A stretch of 64,000 bases of DNA from Brevibacillus brevis NBRC 100599 (GTDB lineage Bacteria > Bacillota > Bacilli > Brevibacillales > Brevibacillaceae). Location of the stretch: positions 5,890,001 to 5,954,000 of the forward strand of contig NC_012491.1 in NCBI RefSeq assembly GCF_000010165.1. The letters are read 5' to 3'. Shown here piece after piece: positions 24,438 through 33,120 of the stretch; position 1 is the first letter of the stretch; the number at the start of each line of letters is the position of its first letter. The notes under the pieces were generated by a model. It saw only the letters and a list, made by a program, of their open reading frames with translations, made no database searches and was not told the DNA's origin. The position numbers and the translations under genes are program-made.

Positions 24438-25721
24438 ATGTCACACAGAAAAGTACAACCCAAAACGTGGTGGCTGACCATGCTGATGATCGTCGCTCTA
24501 CTCGCGATGCAGATGCCAGCATTGGCCAAGGACACCAACGTGCAGATGCTCGACAAGGGGAAATGGGCACCTGCGACTTATCAAGCCGTCCACGAAATGA
24601 TTGAGAAAAACGGCATCAAGAGTGCCTCCTACAATGCCAAAAAGAAACCGTATGCCGTTTTTGACTGGGACAATACGAGCATTATGCATGACACAGAGGA
24701 AGCGCTGCTTGTTTACCAGATCAACCATTTGGCTTACAAGCTCACACCAGAAGAATTCGGGAAGGTCATCCGCACGAATGTACCAGAAGGACCGTTTTCC
24801 GATTCGTATAAAAATGTCGACGGCAAGCCTGTCACACTCGATGCCATCGCGACTGATCTCGTAGCAGACTACACGTACTTATATCAAAATTATCAAGGTC
24901 TTAAAGGAACGAAGTCGCTGGAGGAAGTGACAGCAACAGAGCAATTCACAGATTTCAAAGCCAAGCTGTTTTTCTTGTATGAAGCGATCAACGATACGCA
25001 CAGCACCTCGATTGGCTATCCGTGGATCCTCTACCTCTTCACGAACATGACAGTGGAAGAAGTGCAACAGTTGGCGGAAGCATCCAATGATCTTGGCCTG
25101 GGCATGGCGATTGAAAAAGTAACCTGGACAAGCCCGAAATCGTTGGCAGGCAAAGCAGGCGTGGTGAAAGCCTCCCATACAACAGGACTCCGCCTCACTT
25201 CCGAAGTAGCAAACCTGATGAACACACTGCGTGCCAATGGCATCGACGTATATGTCGTGAGTGCCTCCTTGGAGGATGTTGTTCGTGTTTTCGCTACTCT
25301 CCCGAAATATGGCTACAATCTCCCAGCGGAGAACATCATCGGCATGCGTCTGAAAACAGAAAACGGACGGATCACAAATGTGTACCAGCCTGACTACCCG
25401 ATCACGGTAGGCCACGGCAAGACGGAAGTGATCCAGAATGTATTGGTGAAAAAGTATGGTCATGGCCCTATCTTCATCGCAGGCGATAGCAACGGTGATT
25501 TCGAGATGATGACTGAACTCGACAGTGTAAAACTCGCGCTCGTCGTGAACCGCGTCAAGGGCGGAAAAATTGGGCAGCAAATTACCAAAGGTGCTGAGCA
25601 AATGGGCAAAGCAAACCCGACTGTAGTCCTGCAAGGACGTGACGAGAACACGGGTATGTGGATTCCGAGCGAAGCCACGATCCGACTTGGGCAAAAAGAG
25701 CCGCAGTTGGTCGCGAAATAA
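24438..25721 (+). CDS. Secreted HAD-family phosphatase (phosphorylcholine phosphatase-like)
   Basis: 427 residues with a signal peptide (WWLTMLMIVALLAMQMPALA). HAD motif I is AVFDWDNTSIMHD (nucleophile Asp and DxD/N), motif II is YVVSAS, and motif III/IV is IFIAGDSNGDFEMM. The size and export fit phosphorylcholine phosphatases, which release phosphate from phosphocholine outside the cell. The substrate remains a guess. ATG at 24438 follows AAGGGG. A perfect cre site and a hairpin in the leader suggest catabolite control. Confidence 0.8.
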   Translation: MSHRKVQPKTWWLTMLMIVALLAMQMPALAKDTNVQMLDKGKWAPATYQAVHEMIEKNGIKSASYNAKKKPYAVFDWDNTSIMHDTEEALLVYQINHLAYKLTPEEFGKVIRTNVPEGPFSDSYKNVDGKPVTLDAIATDLVADYTYLYQNYQGLKGTKSLEEVTATEQFTDFKAKLFFLYEAINDTHSTSIGYPWILYLFTNMTVEEVQQLAEASNDLGLGMAIEKVTWTSPKSLAGKAGVVKASHTTGLRLTSEVANLMNTLRANGIDVYVVSASLEDVVRVFATLPKYGYNLPAENIIGMRLKTENGRITNVYQPDYPITVGHGKTEVIQNVLVKKYGHGPIFIAGDSNGDFEMMTELDSVKLALVVNRVKGGKIGQQITKGAEQMGKANPTVVLQGRDENTGMWIPSEATIRLGQKEPQLVAK

Positions 25722-25725
25722 ACAG

Positions 25726-25758
25726 GAAAAACCGCCCCGTACAAAGGGCGGTTTTATC
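25726..25758. terminator. Bidirectional terminator
   Basis: AAAACCGCCC / GGGCGGTTTT stem with T runs on both sides, between the HAD phosphatase (+) and the anti-sigma gene (-). Confidence 0.9.
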
Positions 25759-25759
25759 T

Positions 25760-27223
25760 TTATGGATGGGTAACTGGAATTCGCCACTCTAGCGGATATT
25801 TTTTCTGAACAGCATCCAGCCGTAGCGTTATCTTCTCCGGGAGCTTGGTTATTTCCCCTCCTTCCCAATGACCGCTGTCCTCCAGCCGAATTTTGTACGA
25901 TGCTCGCTCGCGTCCTGACTGATCTACGGGTCCCTTGGATTGATGACCCTTTTTAGCCCGGTAGGTTGTCCCCTGACCATCTTGAAGTACCCACCAAGGC
26001 AAATAAATTCTCGTAATGTCTTTGGAAAGTACATCGATCTCCATTTCCATTTGCTGTTTTCCCGAATCATCATCTTTTGCCAGCTTGATGCTTTTCAACG
26101 TAAAGATATCTTCTCCCACTTGTTGGATCACTGGCTTCTTGTTCAATTCATCCGGATGGAAGGTGACACTCATATCGTACGGGATCGCCTTATGGAGGCT
26201 ATTTATGACAAGTGTCGCTGCTTTGCCTTTTGGCAACGGATCATCGTCATTGATCCAACGGAAATGCCCATAGCGATCAATGGAATACGAATTATATATG
26301 ATTCTTTCCTTTCCCTTGCTGCCATCTGCTCCCTCGTAGTAATATCCCAGCCTATATTGCTGATACGGAAGAAATGGAGCATAATCGGGGTTCGTCGTCT
26401 TTCCGGTTAGCTGTTTTGCTTCTTGTTCCAGTTGTTTTTTGGACGCCTCTGTCCATTGTGTCTCCAGCTCAATTCGGGTTGCCGTTGGCGTGTTGACGAT
26501 CTGGTGCAGGGTCATCTTCAATCCATGCTTCGTCACTTGCGTTTGATTAACAGGCAGCACAGTCGTTGCAGCCGTTGTTTTTGCCATCGTGATCGGAACT
26601 TGCAGCTTCCAGTTTCCTTTTCTATCACCGATTTCATCAAAATGGATCGACAACGTTTTCGGAAGGGGCTCCTGTTCTTTTTTCCCGAGGATAAACCGGA
26701 TAAATCCGGCATTATCTTCAAAGGTCGTTCCCCACTCGTCAGAAATGACCGCCCCTTTCGCATCCAGCAATTCAACTGCATTGGATTCTGCGTTTGTCGC
26801 TGTCAGATATGTAGGGAGCAACGGCTTGTCATCCGACTGTTTTATCATTAAAGCTACTATTACCTGCGCCGGATCAGCAATGATTTCCTTTACCTCCAAG
26901 GTGATCCCCTGATCGGTAACAGAAAGATTCGATGTTTCGGAGAAGCCTTGTCTCGCTGCCTGTTGTACTCCTTCATCGAACCCTTCTTGAGCAAAGATCG
27001 ATTTGACATAGGCCGCAAACGTTGGGGACACTTGCATGGTTCCGAGCAGCCCGAGTACGACAGCGGAAGCGATGCCGATGGAAGCCCATTTTTTGCTTCG
27101 GAAAACTGAGCGTCTTCTCACTTGCACTACGTTATTCTGGCTTGGCATTTGAAAACTCGGCGTATCAACAGCTCCCGCTACTTTCCTAAGCGTCTCTTGG
27201 ATTTGCCGCTCCTCGTTAGTCAT
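25760..27223 (-). CDS. Anti-sigma factor with DUF4179 and DUF5643-like domains
   Basis: 487 residues. A short cytoplasmic N-terminus (about 40 residues) is the expected sigma-binding part. One membrane helix follows (WASIGIASAVVLGLLGTM), then a large outside region: a DUF4179-like part (YVKSIFAQEGFDEGVQQAARQG, ITLEVKEIIADPAQVIVALMI) and a C-terminal part resembling DUF5643. This is the standard plan of anti-sigma factors for ECF sigma factors in Bacilli. Its ATG overlaps the last eight bases of the sigma gene, which strongly supports the pairing. The signal sensed outside is unknown. Confidence 0.85.
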   Translation of the reverse strand: MTNEERQIQETLRKVAGAVDTPSFQMPSQNNVVQVRRRSVFRSKKWASIGIASAVVLGLLGTMQVSPTFAAYVKSIFAQEGFDEGVQQAARQGFSETSNLSVTDQGITLEVKEIIADPAQVIVALMIKQSDDKPLLPTYLTATNAESNAVELLDAKGAVISDEWGTTFEDNAGFIRFILGKKEQEPLPKTLSIHFDEIGDRKGNWKLQVPITMAKTTAATTVLPVNQTQVTKHGLKMTLHQIVNTPTATRIELETQWTEASKKQLEQEAKQLTGKTTNPDYAPFLPYQQYRLGYYYEGADGSKGKERIIYNSYSIDRYGHFRWINDDDPLPKGKAATLVINSLHKAIPYDMSVTFHPDELNKKPVIQQVGEDIFTLKSIKLAKDDDSGKQQMEMEIDVLSKDITRIYLPWWVLQDGQGTTYRAKKGHQSKGPVDQSGRERASYKIRLEDSGHWEGGEITKLPEKITLRLDAVQKKYPLEWRIPVTHP

Positions 27224-27788
27224 GAGTCATTGCCCCTTCCCGCAAAAAATCAGATCCTTTGCAATTCTTGTCCAATTGCTGCGCAATCAGCTTCCTCGCC
27301 TTATGCATCCGCGATTTGACCGTCCCCTCAAAGGAACCCGTAATTTTGGCGATCTCCGACACGCTGAAGCCCTCGTAATAGTAAAGAATAATGACCGCGC
27401 GATGCTCCGCCTTCATGCTGCGAATCGCCTGCCATATTTGCCTCTGCTCCTCTCGCTGGATCACGTTGTCCAGCGGCGTTAGCGCCTCTTCCGGGATCAT
27501 CTCTTCGTATTCCACAGCAGGCTTTTGCTTGCGAACCAGATTCAGAGCCCGAAACGTAATGATCCGGTATAGCCAATTGCGAAAGGCCACTCCCCTTTTT
27601 GGATCGAGTCGGTCTATGTGCTGATACGCTTCGATGAGCCCTTCCTGAACCGCGTCCTGCGCCAGATGCTTGTCATGAATGATCAAATACGCTGTCCGGT
27701 ATGCCATCGCCAGATAGGGCTTGACCAATTGTTCAAAGGCCTCAGGCTCGCCCTCTTGGCATTTGGCAATCAACTCCCACTCATCCAC
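27216..27788 (-). CDS. ECF-type RNA polymerase sigma factor
   Basis: 190 residues. Region 2: EAFEQLVKPYLAMAYRTAYLI and LAQDAVQEGLIEAYQHID (core-binding and -10 recognition). Region 4: HRAVIILYYYEGFSVSEIAKI followed by EGTVKSRMHKARKLI (-35 recognition helix). It is a SigW/SigV-class ECF factor held by the membrane protein encoded directly downstream. The start has GGGGAGG upstream. The promoter would be expected to be autoregulated, but no ECF consensus was clearly found in the 246 bp upstream. Confidence 0.92.
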   Translation of the reverse strand: MDEWELIAKCQEGEPEAFEQLVKPYLAMAYRTAYLIIHDKHLAQDAVQEGLIEAYQHIDRLDPKRGVAFRNWLYRIITFRALNLVRKQKPAVEYEEMIPEEALTPLDNVIQREEQRQIWQAIRSMKAEHRAVIILYYYEGFSVSEIAKITGSFEGTVKSRMHKARKLIAQQLDKNCKGSDFLREGAMTHD

Positions 27789-28034
27789 AGCGTTTCCTCC
27801 CCTCGTTTTTTCTCTACTGTATATTCACGAGAACGCGGAGTTTGGTTCACATGTCATAGGCGAAAAAATATGAAACATGGAAAAACCCGTCCCCTGAACA
27901 GAAAGTATGCTCCGCTATGCCATTACAACGAAAATAGGGAGCACCTAGGCTCCCGGCTTCCTTTGTAATTATCCGTGATCTCCTTTTTCTATCTACTTCG
28001 TAATGATCTTGCGGTTGAGAGAACCTTTGGGGAG
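27789..28034. other. Intergenic region upstream of the ECF sigma gene
   Basis: About 245 bp. It contains a hairpin GGGAGC-ctaggt-GCTCCC at about 27936-27953, likely the end of the next - strand gene, and the sigma gene promoter. No coding frame. Confidence 0.4.
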
Positions 28035-28778
28035 CTAATTGGGAGAGGTTGCAATGAGTTGTTCAACATCGTTTCTAAGTTCAGAAATATTCTGCCCTGA
28101 ATAATTTTCTGGGAGGAAATAAAGATCACCATGCTGATCTATTGTCTCTGGAGAAACTTGTGAAACCAGCGTGTTCTCGCTATTAATTTTAATCTTTCCT
28201 TGAACGGACCCTACTATGTTATAGATGTCATCGTCATCTTCTGTTAAGAAAACAAAATATGTATTTCCTTGTTTCATAGGAATACTTCCTGCAATCCCTT
28301 GCATGATTACTCCAAGATCATCATTCCTTGATTCAGATCCTGACTTTCTTGACTTTCCTGAGAAATATTTGGCCACCTCTCTTTCATCGAATTCCCCTCC
28401 AGTTTCCAGTACAGATACTGTATCATCTATCTCTACATCACCTTTATAGACTTTCGTTAATCTTAATTCAGAGACTGTATACACATCTAGTCTTTCATAA
28501 TTAGAGTTATTTTTTTGAGAAATAACTTCAGCTTCGGCAATGATATCTGCATTTTCAGCCAGACCCTTCACGCTATGAAAGGTCTCCCTAAACGATACTT
28601 CACCCGAAACAATTTTATAATCTGAATCACTGGAATAAAGAAAACGCTGTTTTTTCAAGTCACCTATATAGTAAACAGCCAGTCCAGCAATTGTTATTAA
28701 ACCAATGGTAGCCAGTGCTATTTTTTTCGTAGATTTAAAATTTTTAATGTTAATCGGTAGTGCTCCCCTTTCAACCAA
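28035..28778 (-). CDS. Membrane-anchored protein of unknown function
   Basis: About 240 residues. One N-terminal membrane helix (KIALATIGLITIAGLAVYYIG) and an outside domain with GLAENADIIAEAEVISQ, YTVSELRLTKVYKGD and a strand-rich remainder, reminiscent of extracytoplasmic domains seen in lone Bacilli proteins. The start is unsettled: a TTG at 28778 has no ribosome site, whereas an ATT at 28754 sits eight bases after AGGGGAG. AT-rich like its neighbours. It is first in a run of five small exported proteins on this strand, though each seems separately transcribed. Confidence 0.65.
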   Translation of the reverse strand: MVERGALPINIKNFKSTKKIALATIGLITIAGLAVYYIGDLKKQRFLYSSDSDYKIVSGEVSFRETFHSVKGLAENADIIAEAEVISQKNNSNYERLDVYTVSELRLTKVYKGDVEIDDTVSVLETGGEFDEREVAKYFSGKSRKSGSESRNDDLGVIMQGIAGSIPMKQGNTYFVFLTEDDDDIYNIVGSVQGKIKINSENTLVSQVSPETIDQHGDLYFLPENYSGQNISELRNDVEQLIATSPN

Positions 28779-28824
28779 ATAATCAGTAGTAGAGGTACAT
28801 GGCTAACTAGAAGCAATTTCGATA

Positions 28825-29286
28825 TTATTTTTCCAACGCGTATTCCCATGCCCCATTGTCATATTTGATTTTGAAAGACAAGGTTTCCCCATCTTGTCTA
28901 TTGAACGCGAAATAGCCTTCATTTAAATTTTCATCCAAAAGAATAACTGGAAGGGTATCTCCTTTTTTGGTATATTCCTGCATGATCTCGTCCTGAACTT
29001 CAATGAATGCATCCTTCACGTCCACAGAACGTTCATCTATTATTTTATCCATTAATGGGGCTCTTTTGGAGAATTTGTTATAAATCCACTCTTTCCCATT
29101 TTCGTCAATCACAGCTTGCATAGGTGCCAGTTCATCTGAATTTACTTTGATTCCCAATGAATGAAGAGCTACCAAGTGATTTCCTTTTTCATATTGCTCA
29201 ATATCTTCACTTGTATATAGATTACTGCCAGTGAAAACTGCACCAGCGAGAACAAGACCCAGAATAAATGCATTTCTTTTTTTCAT
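28825..29286 (-). CDS. Small exported protein of unknown function
   Basis: 153 residues from ATG at 29286 after GGGAGGTAACCGT. Signal-anchor like start (MKKRNAFILGLVLAGAVFTG), then an acidic/polar domain with IYNKFSKRAPLMDKIIDER and a C-terminal strand pair (YFAFNRQDGETLSFKIKY, WEYALEK). No family recognised. The ribosome site is nearly the same as that of the next gene, so they may be copies of one mini-gene type. Confidence 0.6.
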   Translation of the reverse strand: MKKRNAFILGLVLAGAVFTGSNLYTSEDIEQYEKGNHLVALHSLGIKVNSDELAPMQAVIDENGKEWIYNKFSKRAPLMDKIIDERSVDVKDAFIEVQDEIMQEYTKKGDTLPVILLDENLNEGYFAFNRQDGETLSFKIKYDNGAWEYALEK

Positions 29287-29356
29287 ACGGTTACCTCCCA
29301 CGTGTTTTTATTCAGGCCAATCGGCTTCGAAAACTCGTTCAGAGATTGCTGTTGTA

Positions 29357-29761
29357 CTATCTTGTATTTTCAATTACTACTTTCCATTGATCATTTTCTT
29401 TAACAACTGGAAGAGTTATATCTTCCGAAACATGTTCGTTCGAATAATGAAACGTAACACTCATTTTTTCATCTTCAATCTTTTCTACCGATACGGAATC
29501 CATATCTATATCCATCTTTTGAGTACCAAAACTTTCGTACACTTTCTGTTTGTCTTTATCATTATCAAAGCGCTCATCAATTGTGTATTCAACCATAGTT
29601 GGAGTGTCACCGTTCTCAAGAGCTTCCAAATAGATTTGAACCGTTTCTTTTACTTCATTTTCCTCATTAACCGAAGCGTAAGTGTTGGAAGTCCAAATAC
29701 CGCCAGTAACCACAATAGCCCCAAGTAGTAGAATTGCAGCAGCTTTAGCAGACTTTTTCAT
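29357..29761 (-). CDS. Small exported protein (DUF4878-like fold)
   Basis: 134 residues from ATG at 29761, with GGGAGG upstream. Signal peptide MKKSAKAAAILLLGAIVVTGG, then a short domain: VKETVQIYLEALENGDTPTMVEY, which is the helix-then-turn typical of SnoaL/NTF2-like DUF4878 modules, followed by strands VTFHYSNEHVSEDITLPVVKENDQWKVVI. The fold assignment is from pattern only. Function unknown. Confidence 0.6.
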   Translation of the reverse strand: MKKSAKAAAILLLGAIVVTGGIWTSNTYASVNEENEVKETVQIYLEALENGDTPTMVEYTIDERFDNDKDKQKVYESFGTQKMDIDMDSVSVEKIEDEKMSVTFHYSNEHVSEDITLPVVKENDQWKVVIENTR

Positions 29762-30046
29762 GCTCTTACCTCCCAATCAATTAATCTGTTTATCTGTATA
29801 TGATTACATATTTTACCAGACCAATAAATGATACTAAAGAACCACTGACACCGAAAGCCATTTACACCGCTTATCATTGTAAATCCGCGTTTGGCTGGAT
29901 GGGCCCTGCTCACGATATAAAAAAATATGATATGAACCGAACCTTTTTCCAGTAAAGAGGCAATATAGTGTGTATGCTGCTTATTCAGAGAACAAATAGA
30001 ACAATCCGATTCACATTATTTACAACAAAAAAGGAGCGAATTAATT
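29762..30046. other. Divergent intergenic region
   Basis: About 285 bp between a - strand gene and the following + strand gene. It is AT-rich, with the + ribosome site AAAGGAG at the right end; nothing else recognised. Confidence 0.35.
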
Positions 30047-31009
30047 ATGAAAAAACGTTTAATTGGTGGAGTGGTTGCTACTGCGATTTTGATTCCAGTT
30101 GCAGCATTTGCGGCTTCTGGCGTGATTGACATGCCTACAAGAACACCGATGACTGCTGAACAAGTCAAAGTGGATGAGGTTGGCAAATCAACACTCGAGA
30201 AGCTGTATCTCGCATATCCTGAAACAAAATCGTTTGAGATTATCGATGCAAGCAACGTTCAAGGTGATGTATCCAAAGGGAAAAATGTAACCAACATGAA
30301 ACAAACAAGCATCGTACTACAAGAAAAAGGAGGAACTGGCAAAAAGATTACCCTCCATACAAACGGTAGTACGGATGAGATTGAACACGTGATTCAAGAG
30401 AATTGGGAGCCTAAGGAGAAGTCACTCATTACGTTAAGCGATCAGGAAATCAAGGCGAAGGTAAATGATCTTATTGATAAAATGTATGGCAACGTCGAAA
30501 CGTACGAGGTTGCTATCGAGCAAATGGAGAATCCAAATCAAAAAACATGGATGTTGAATTACACCAATGAGATGTTCGATAAACCGGTCTTCCAGGTTTT
30601 TGTTCAGGACAATACCATTAGTCTTACTAAGATCGTAGGTATTCCTACAGCTGATACACCTTCTGATACACCTTCAAACATGAAAGTAGAAGGCCTATTC
30701 TCTAGAAATGGTAAGCCTGATTATACTGCTGATAACTTTTTAAACGATGAAAAACTGTTTGCTTTACTAAAAATCAGCCCGACAGAATTAAAACAAGAAT
30801 TAGCAAAAGGTAAAACTGTTGTGGAGATTGCAGCATCTAAAAATGTCACGAAACAACAAGTGCTTGATGTGATTGCAGAAACACAGGCTAGAGGACAACT
30901 TCAAGGGGATGGAGTAGCGATCACCGAGAAAGCACTGAAAGAAATGATGGAAGCAGTTGAACCAAAAGTATTGCATATGATTGAACACAAAACAGAAACG
31001 GAATGGTAG
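30047..31009 (+). CDS. Exported protein with helical 'degenerate repeat' C-terminus
   Basis: 320 residues with a signal peptide (LIGGVVATAILIPVAAFAAS). The middle is strand-rich and unknown. The C-terminal part (about residues 240-285) reads LKISPTELKQELAKGKTVVEI and then AASKNVTKQQVLDVIAETQAR, the same 'acid-KGKT-V-EIA' theme as the repeat protein at 51683-52378 (EEMAKEKGISVEELIEQL). The tail is acidic and helical. AAAGGAGCGAATTAATT precedes the ATG. It is divergent from the small exported protein gene. Function unknown. Confidence 0.65.
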   Translation: MKKRLIGGVVATAILIPVAAFAASGVIDMPTRTPMTAEQVKVDEVGKSTLEKLYLAYPETKSFEIIDASNVQGDVSKGKNVTNMKQTSIVLQEKGGTGKKITLHTNGSTDEIEHVIQENWEPKEKSLITLSDQEIKAKVNDLIDKMYGNVETYEVAIEQMENPNQKTWMLNYTNEMFDKPVFQVFVQDNTISLTKIVGIPTADTPSDTPSNMKVEGLFSRNGKPDYTADNFLNDEKLFALLKISPTELKQELAKGKTVVEIAASKNVTKQQVLDVIAETQARGQLQGDGVAITEKALKEMMEAVEPKVLHMIEHKTETEW

Positions 31010-31045
31010 AAAAACAGAGTCAACTGGGTTACACAAGTAAAAGAG

Positions 31046-31075
31046 AAGAGGCGGGAGAACCGTCTCTTTTTTTAT
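31046..31075. terminator. Terminator
   Basis: AGAGGCGG...CCGTCTCT hairpin then a run of seven T on the + strand, after the exported protein gene. Confidence 0.8.
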
Positions 31076-31122
31076 GCAGTAATTTTTCAGAATTCAGACC
31101 ACAATAAGCCAGGTAGTCTACC

Positions 31123-31674
31123 TTATTGGACTCGAAGGGTAACATACTTTACTGGACTTTCTTTTGAATCAAACGTAAATCTTAGTAGGTTTCCATTGTT
31201 TTCATATTCCAATATAAACGTATGATCACCTGAGTCATCCATAAACTCTCTAGAGGGTTCTCCTAAGGTTCTTTTGATTTCCTCAGGTTTTCCAGTCATT
31301 CCAACAGTCTTTGGTTCGGCATTCATTAGGACGACTTTACTCGTATCCTTTACTTCATCAATTGATTTAGCATAGTCTTCGAATTGTAAATGAAAACCCT
31401 CATAATTTACTGTGAATCCATACTCAGAATTTCCGCTCTTGACGGGAGTTCCGATTTTATCCAAAACCTCTTTCTTTGTTGCTCCGATGCCAATTAAGAC
31501 ACCTTCTAATTGCCCATTTTTTACTTTCTCCAAAGTGTCCGATTGGGCAGAATTAACAGCGATATCTTCAGTTTTTTCAAATATATTGGAGCAGCCAAGT
31601 AAAGTCATTGAGCTAAGAACTACAATAAGCAAAGCATTACGACATATTTTAGGCAGATCAACCACGCTCCTCAT
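31123..31674 (-). CDS. Lipoprotein, DUF4309-like
   Basis: 183 residues from ATG at 31674, though the start is not certain: the nearest ribosome-like sequence (GAGGAG) lies inside the reading frame just after this ATG. Lipobox LLGCS follows IVVLSSMT. The outside part has a double copy of a motif: KNGQLEGVLIGIGATKKEVLDKIGTP and KTVGMTGKPEEIKRTLGEPS, typical of DUF4309 proteins. Its role is unknown. Confidence 0.6.
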   Translation of the reverse strand: MRSVVDLPKICRNALLIVVLSSMTLLGCSNIFEKTEDIAVNSAQSDTLEKVKNGQLEGVLIGIGATKKEVLDKIGTPVKSGNSEYGFTVNYEGFHLQFEDYAKSIDEVKDTSKVVLMNAEPKTVGMTGKPEEIKRTLGEPSREFMDDSGDHTFILEYENNGNLLRFTFDSKESPVKYVTLRVQ

Positions 31675-31700
31675 AAAACTTAAATTTGTCAGTGGTAGGA

Positions 31701-31928
31701 TCAATGATTGATTACAATTAGAAATGCAATAGGAACTACTAGTAAGATTAAGATGGTTGAAATTAAATCATTTTTTATTGGCTTTTTCTGTTTAGCACTT
31801 TCATACGTTTTCATTCCATAAAACAACGCTGGAGAAAGGCCAAGTAGGATGGCGAAATTCGTATGTACAGACATTATTAAAACTACTGAAACTAGAATAC
31901 CAGTGAAAAGAGCTACGTATTTATACAC
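31701..31928 (-). CDS. Small membrane protein
   Basis: 75 residues with two or three membrane segments (YVALFTGILVSVVLIMSV, ILLGLSPALFYG, LISTILILLVVPIAFLIV). GTG start with a weak ribosome site. No family recognised. Its stop lies 27 bp before the ATG of the downstream lipoprotein gene, so they may be one unit. Confidence 0.5.
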   Translation of the reverse strand: MYKYVALFTGILVSVVLIMSVHTNFAILLGLSPALFYGMKTYESAKQKKPIKNDLISTILILLVVPIAFLIVINH

Positions 31929-32001
31929 CTAATCACCGCATTTCAACGCTATTTTAAATTACGGGAAGCTATAAACAGGTTCCTAGTCATTGTTGCTTTT
32001 A

Positions 32002-32454
32002 TTATTGAGCCACATACTTTAAGTAAATAGTTTCGGTGTGATCTATACCTTCCTCATCAGTCCAATCAATTTTGAAAACAGGATAGTCACCAAAAAACGA
32101 TTTTACTTCTTCGTCCGTTACTCCATTCTTAAAATCATTTTTAGTGCTATCCGTGTTAGGTACATCTTGAAAGATGATGATATAACCCTCTTTAAAATTG
32201 GGGGTTTGAACACGACCTGTTTGTTGACTTGTTTGGGTTAATTCAGAAATAAATTGAAGCTTCTTAACATCACCATTTCCTAAATACTTAATTTTACCTA
32301 CAAAGCGTGCACCGTTTTCTTTATCGTAAAAAATTTCAGTAACTCCATTCCAATTGTCAGTAGCTCCTTCGTACTTGTAGGACCATCCCTTTTCGGAACA
32401 AGCACCGAGTAAAAGAAGTGGGAGAATCAGAAATACGAGTATCGCTTTTTTCAA
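32002..32454 (-). CDS. Lipoprotein of unknown function
   Basis: 150 residues, TTG start after AGGAGG. Lipoprotein signal KKAILVFLILPLLLLGACS with lipobox LGAC. The outside part is strand-rich: GARFVGKIKYLGNGDVKKLQF, then VKSFFGDYPVFKIDWTDEEG and a final ETIYLKYVAQ. No domain recognised. The similarity in plan to nearby exported proteins suggests a lineage-specific gene cluster. Confidence 0.6.
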   Translation of the reverse strand: MKKAILVFLILPLLLLGACSEKGWSYKYEGATDNWNGVTEIFYDKENGARFVGKIKYLGNGDVKKLQFISELTQTSQQTGRVQTPNFKEGYIIIFQDVPNTDSTKNDFKNGVTDEEVKSFFGDYPVFKIDWTDEEGIDHTETIYLKYVAQ

Positions 32455-32533
32455 ATGTAAACCTCCTATCTCAAAGTATGATTTGAACGTAGCAGTATCA
32501 AAGTTTTTAGCAAGACAGGGAAGTAACGTTCCC

Positions 32534-33028
32534 TCAATGTTCTTCTTCTCTGGGAATTAGAAAGATAGTTGTTGTCTCAAAATATAAATACCTCATCTCA
32601 TCTTCCTGTATTTCAGGGTCCAATTCTTTAAACTCCTCTGAGTGAAAATATTCCTCGTTACGTACATGGTTTCTCCAAAAGGACAGCCCTAATTTAGGGA
32701 AAGTGTAGGAGAAGCCAAGAGATGCATCGTTATCTCGAATATATGGTGAAATCTTATCAAGCTCCTCTACAAGCTTACTAGCTTTTGTATTAAATACATC
32801 AATATCTTTAAATAGACATGTATAATATTCTTTTACTGTATCTGTGATGTGTATATGAGTAACTTTTCCTTCTGAATCATACTCATATTTGAACAATGAA
32901 TAAAAAAAATCACATGGGCGTATACATTTTTCCTGATATGTTCGAACATATTGATCTAATTCCTGCTTTGTCATTCCAATTCTAAGTGTGCCGACTGACC
33001 GCCCTTCTTCTATTATCAAATTATCCAT
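32534..33028 (-). CDS. Putative immunity protein for the neighbouring nuclease-like toxin
   Basis: 164 residues, no signal peptide, so cytoplasmic. It has an N-terminal motif found in several Gram-positive immunity-like proteins (GTLRIGMTKQELDQYVRTYQ) and a GLSFWRNH stretch near residue 120. It sits 92 bp downstream of the toxin-like gene on the same strand, the usual place for an immunity gene, and is separately preceded by GGAGGAG. The immunity role is inferred from position, lack of export and general pattern. Confidence 0.55.
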   Translation of the reverse strand: MDNLIIEEGRSVGTLRIGMTKQELDQYVRTYQEKCIRPCDFFYSLFKYEYDSEGKVTHIHITDTVKEYYTCLFKDIDVFNTKASKLVEELDKISPYIRDNDASLGFSYTFPKLGLSFWRNHVRNEEYFHSEEFKELDPEIQEDEMRYLYFETTTIFLIPREEEH

Positions 33029-33120
33029 TATATCCTCCTCCCAAATCTAAAGCGGAGCATGCCCCTTTCTCCAGCGAGCACATAAGAGATTTAAGGCTAT
33101 GCTCCAAATAAGAAAATCAA

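Noticed and set aside
24879..25868. Long - strand frame of 329 codons
   Set aside because: Antisense to the HAD phosphatase; no motif, and it crosses the bidirectional terminator.
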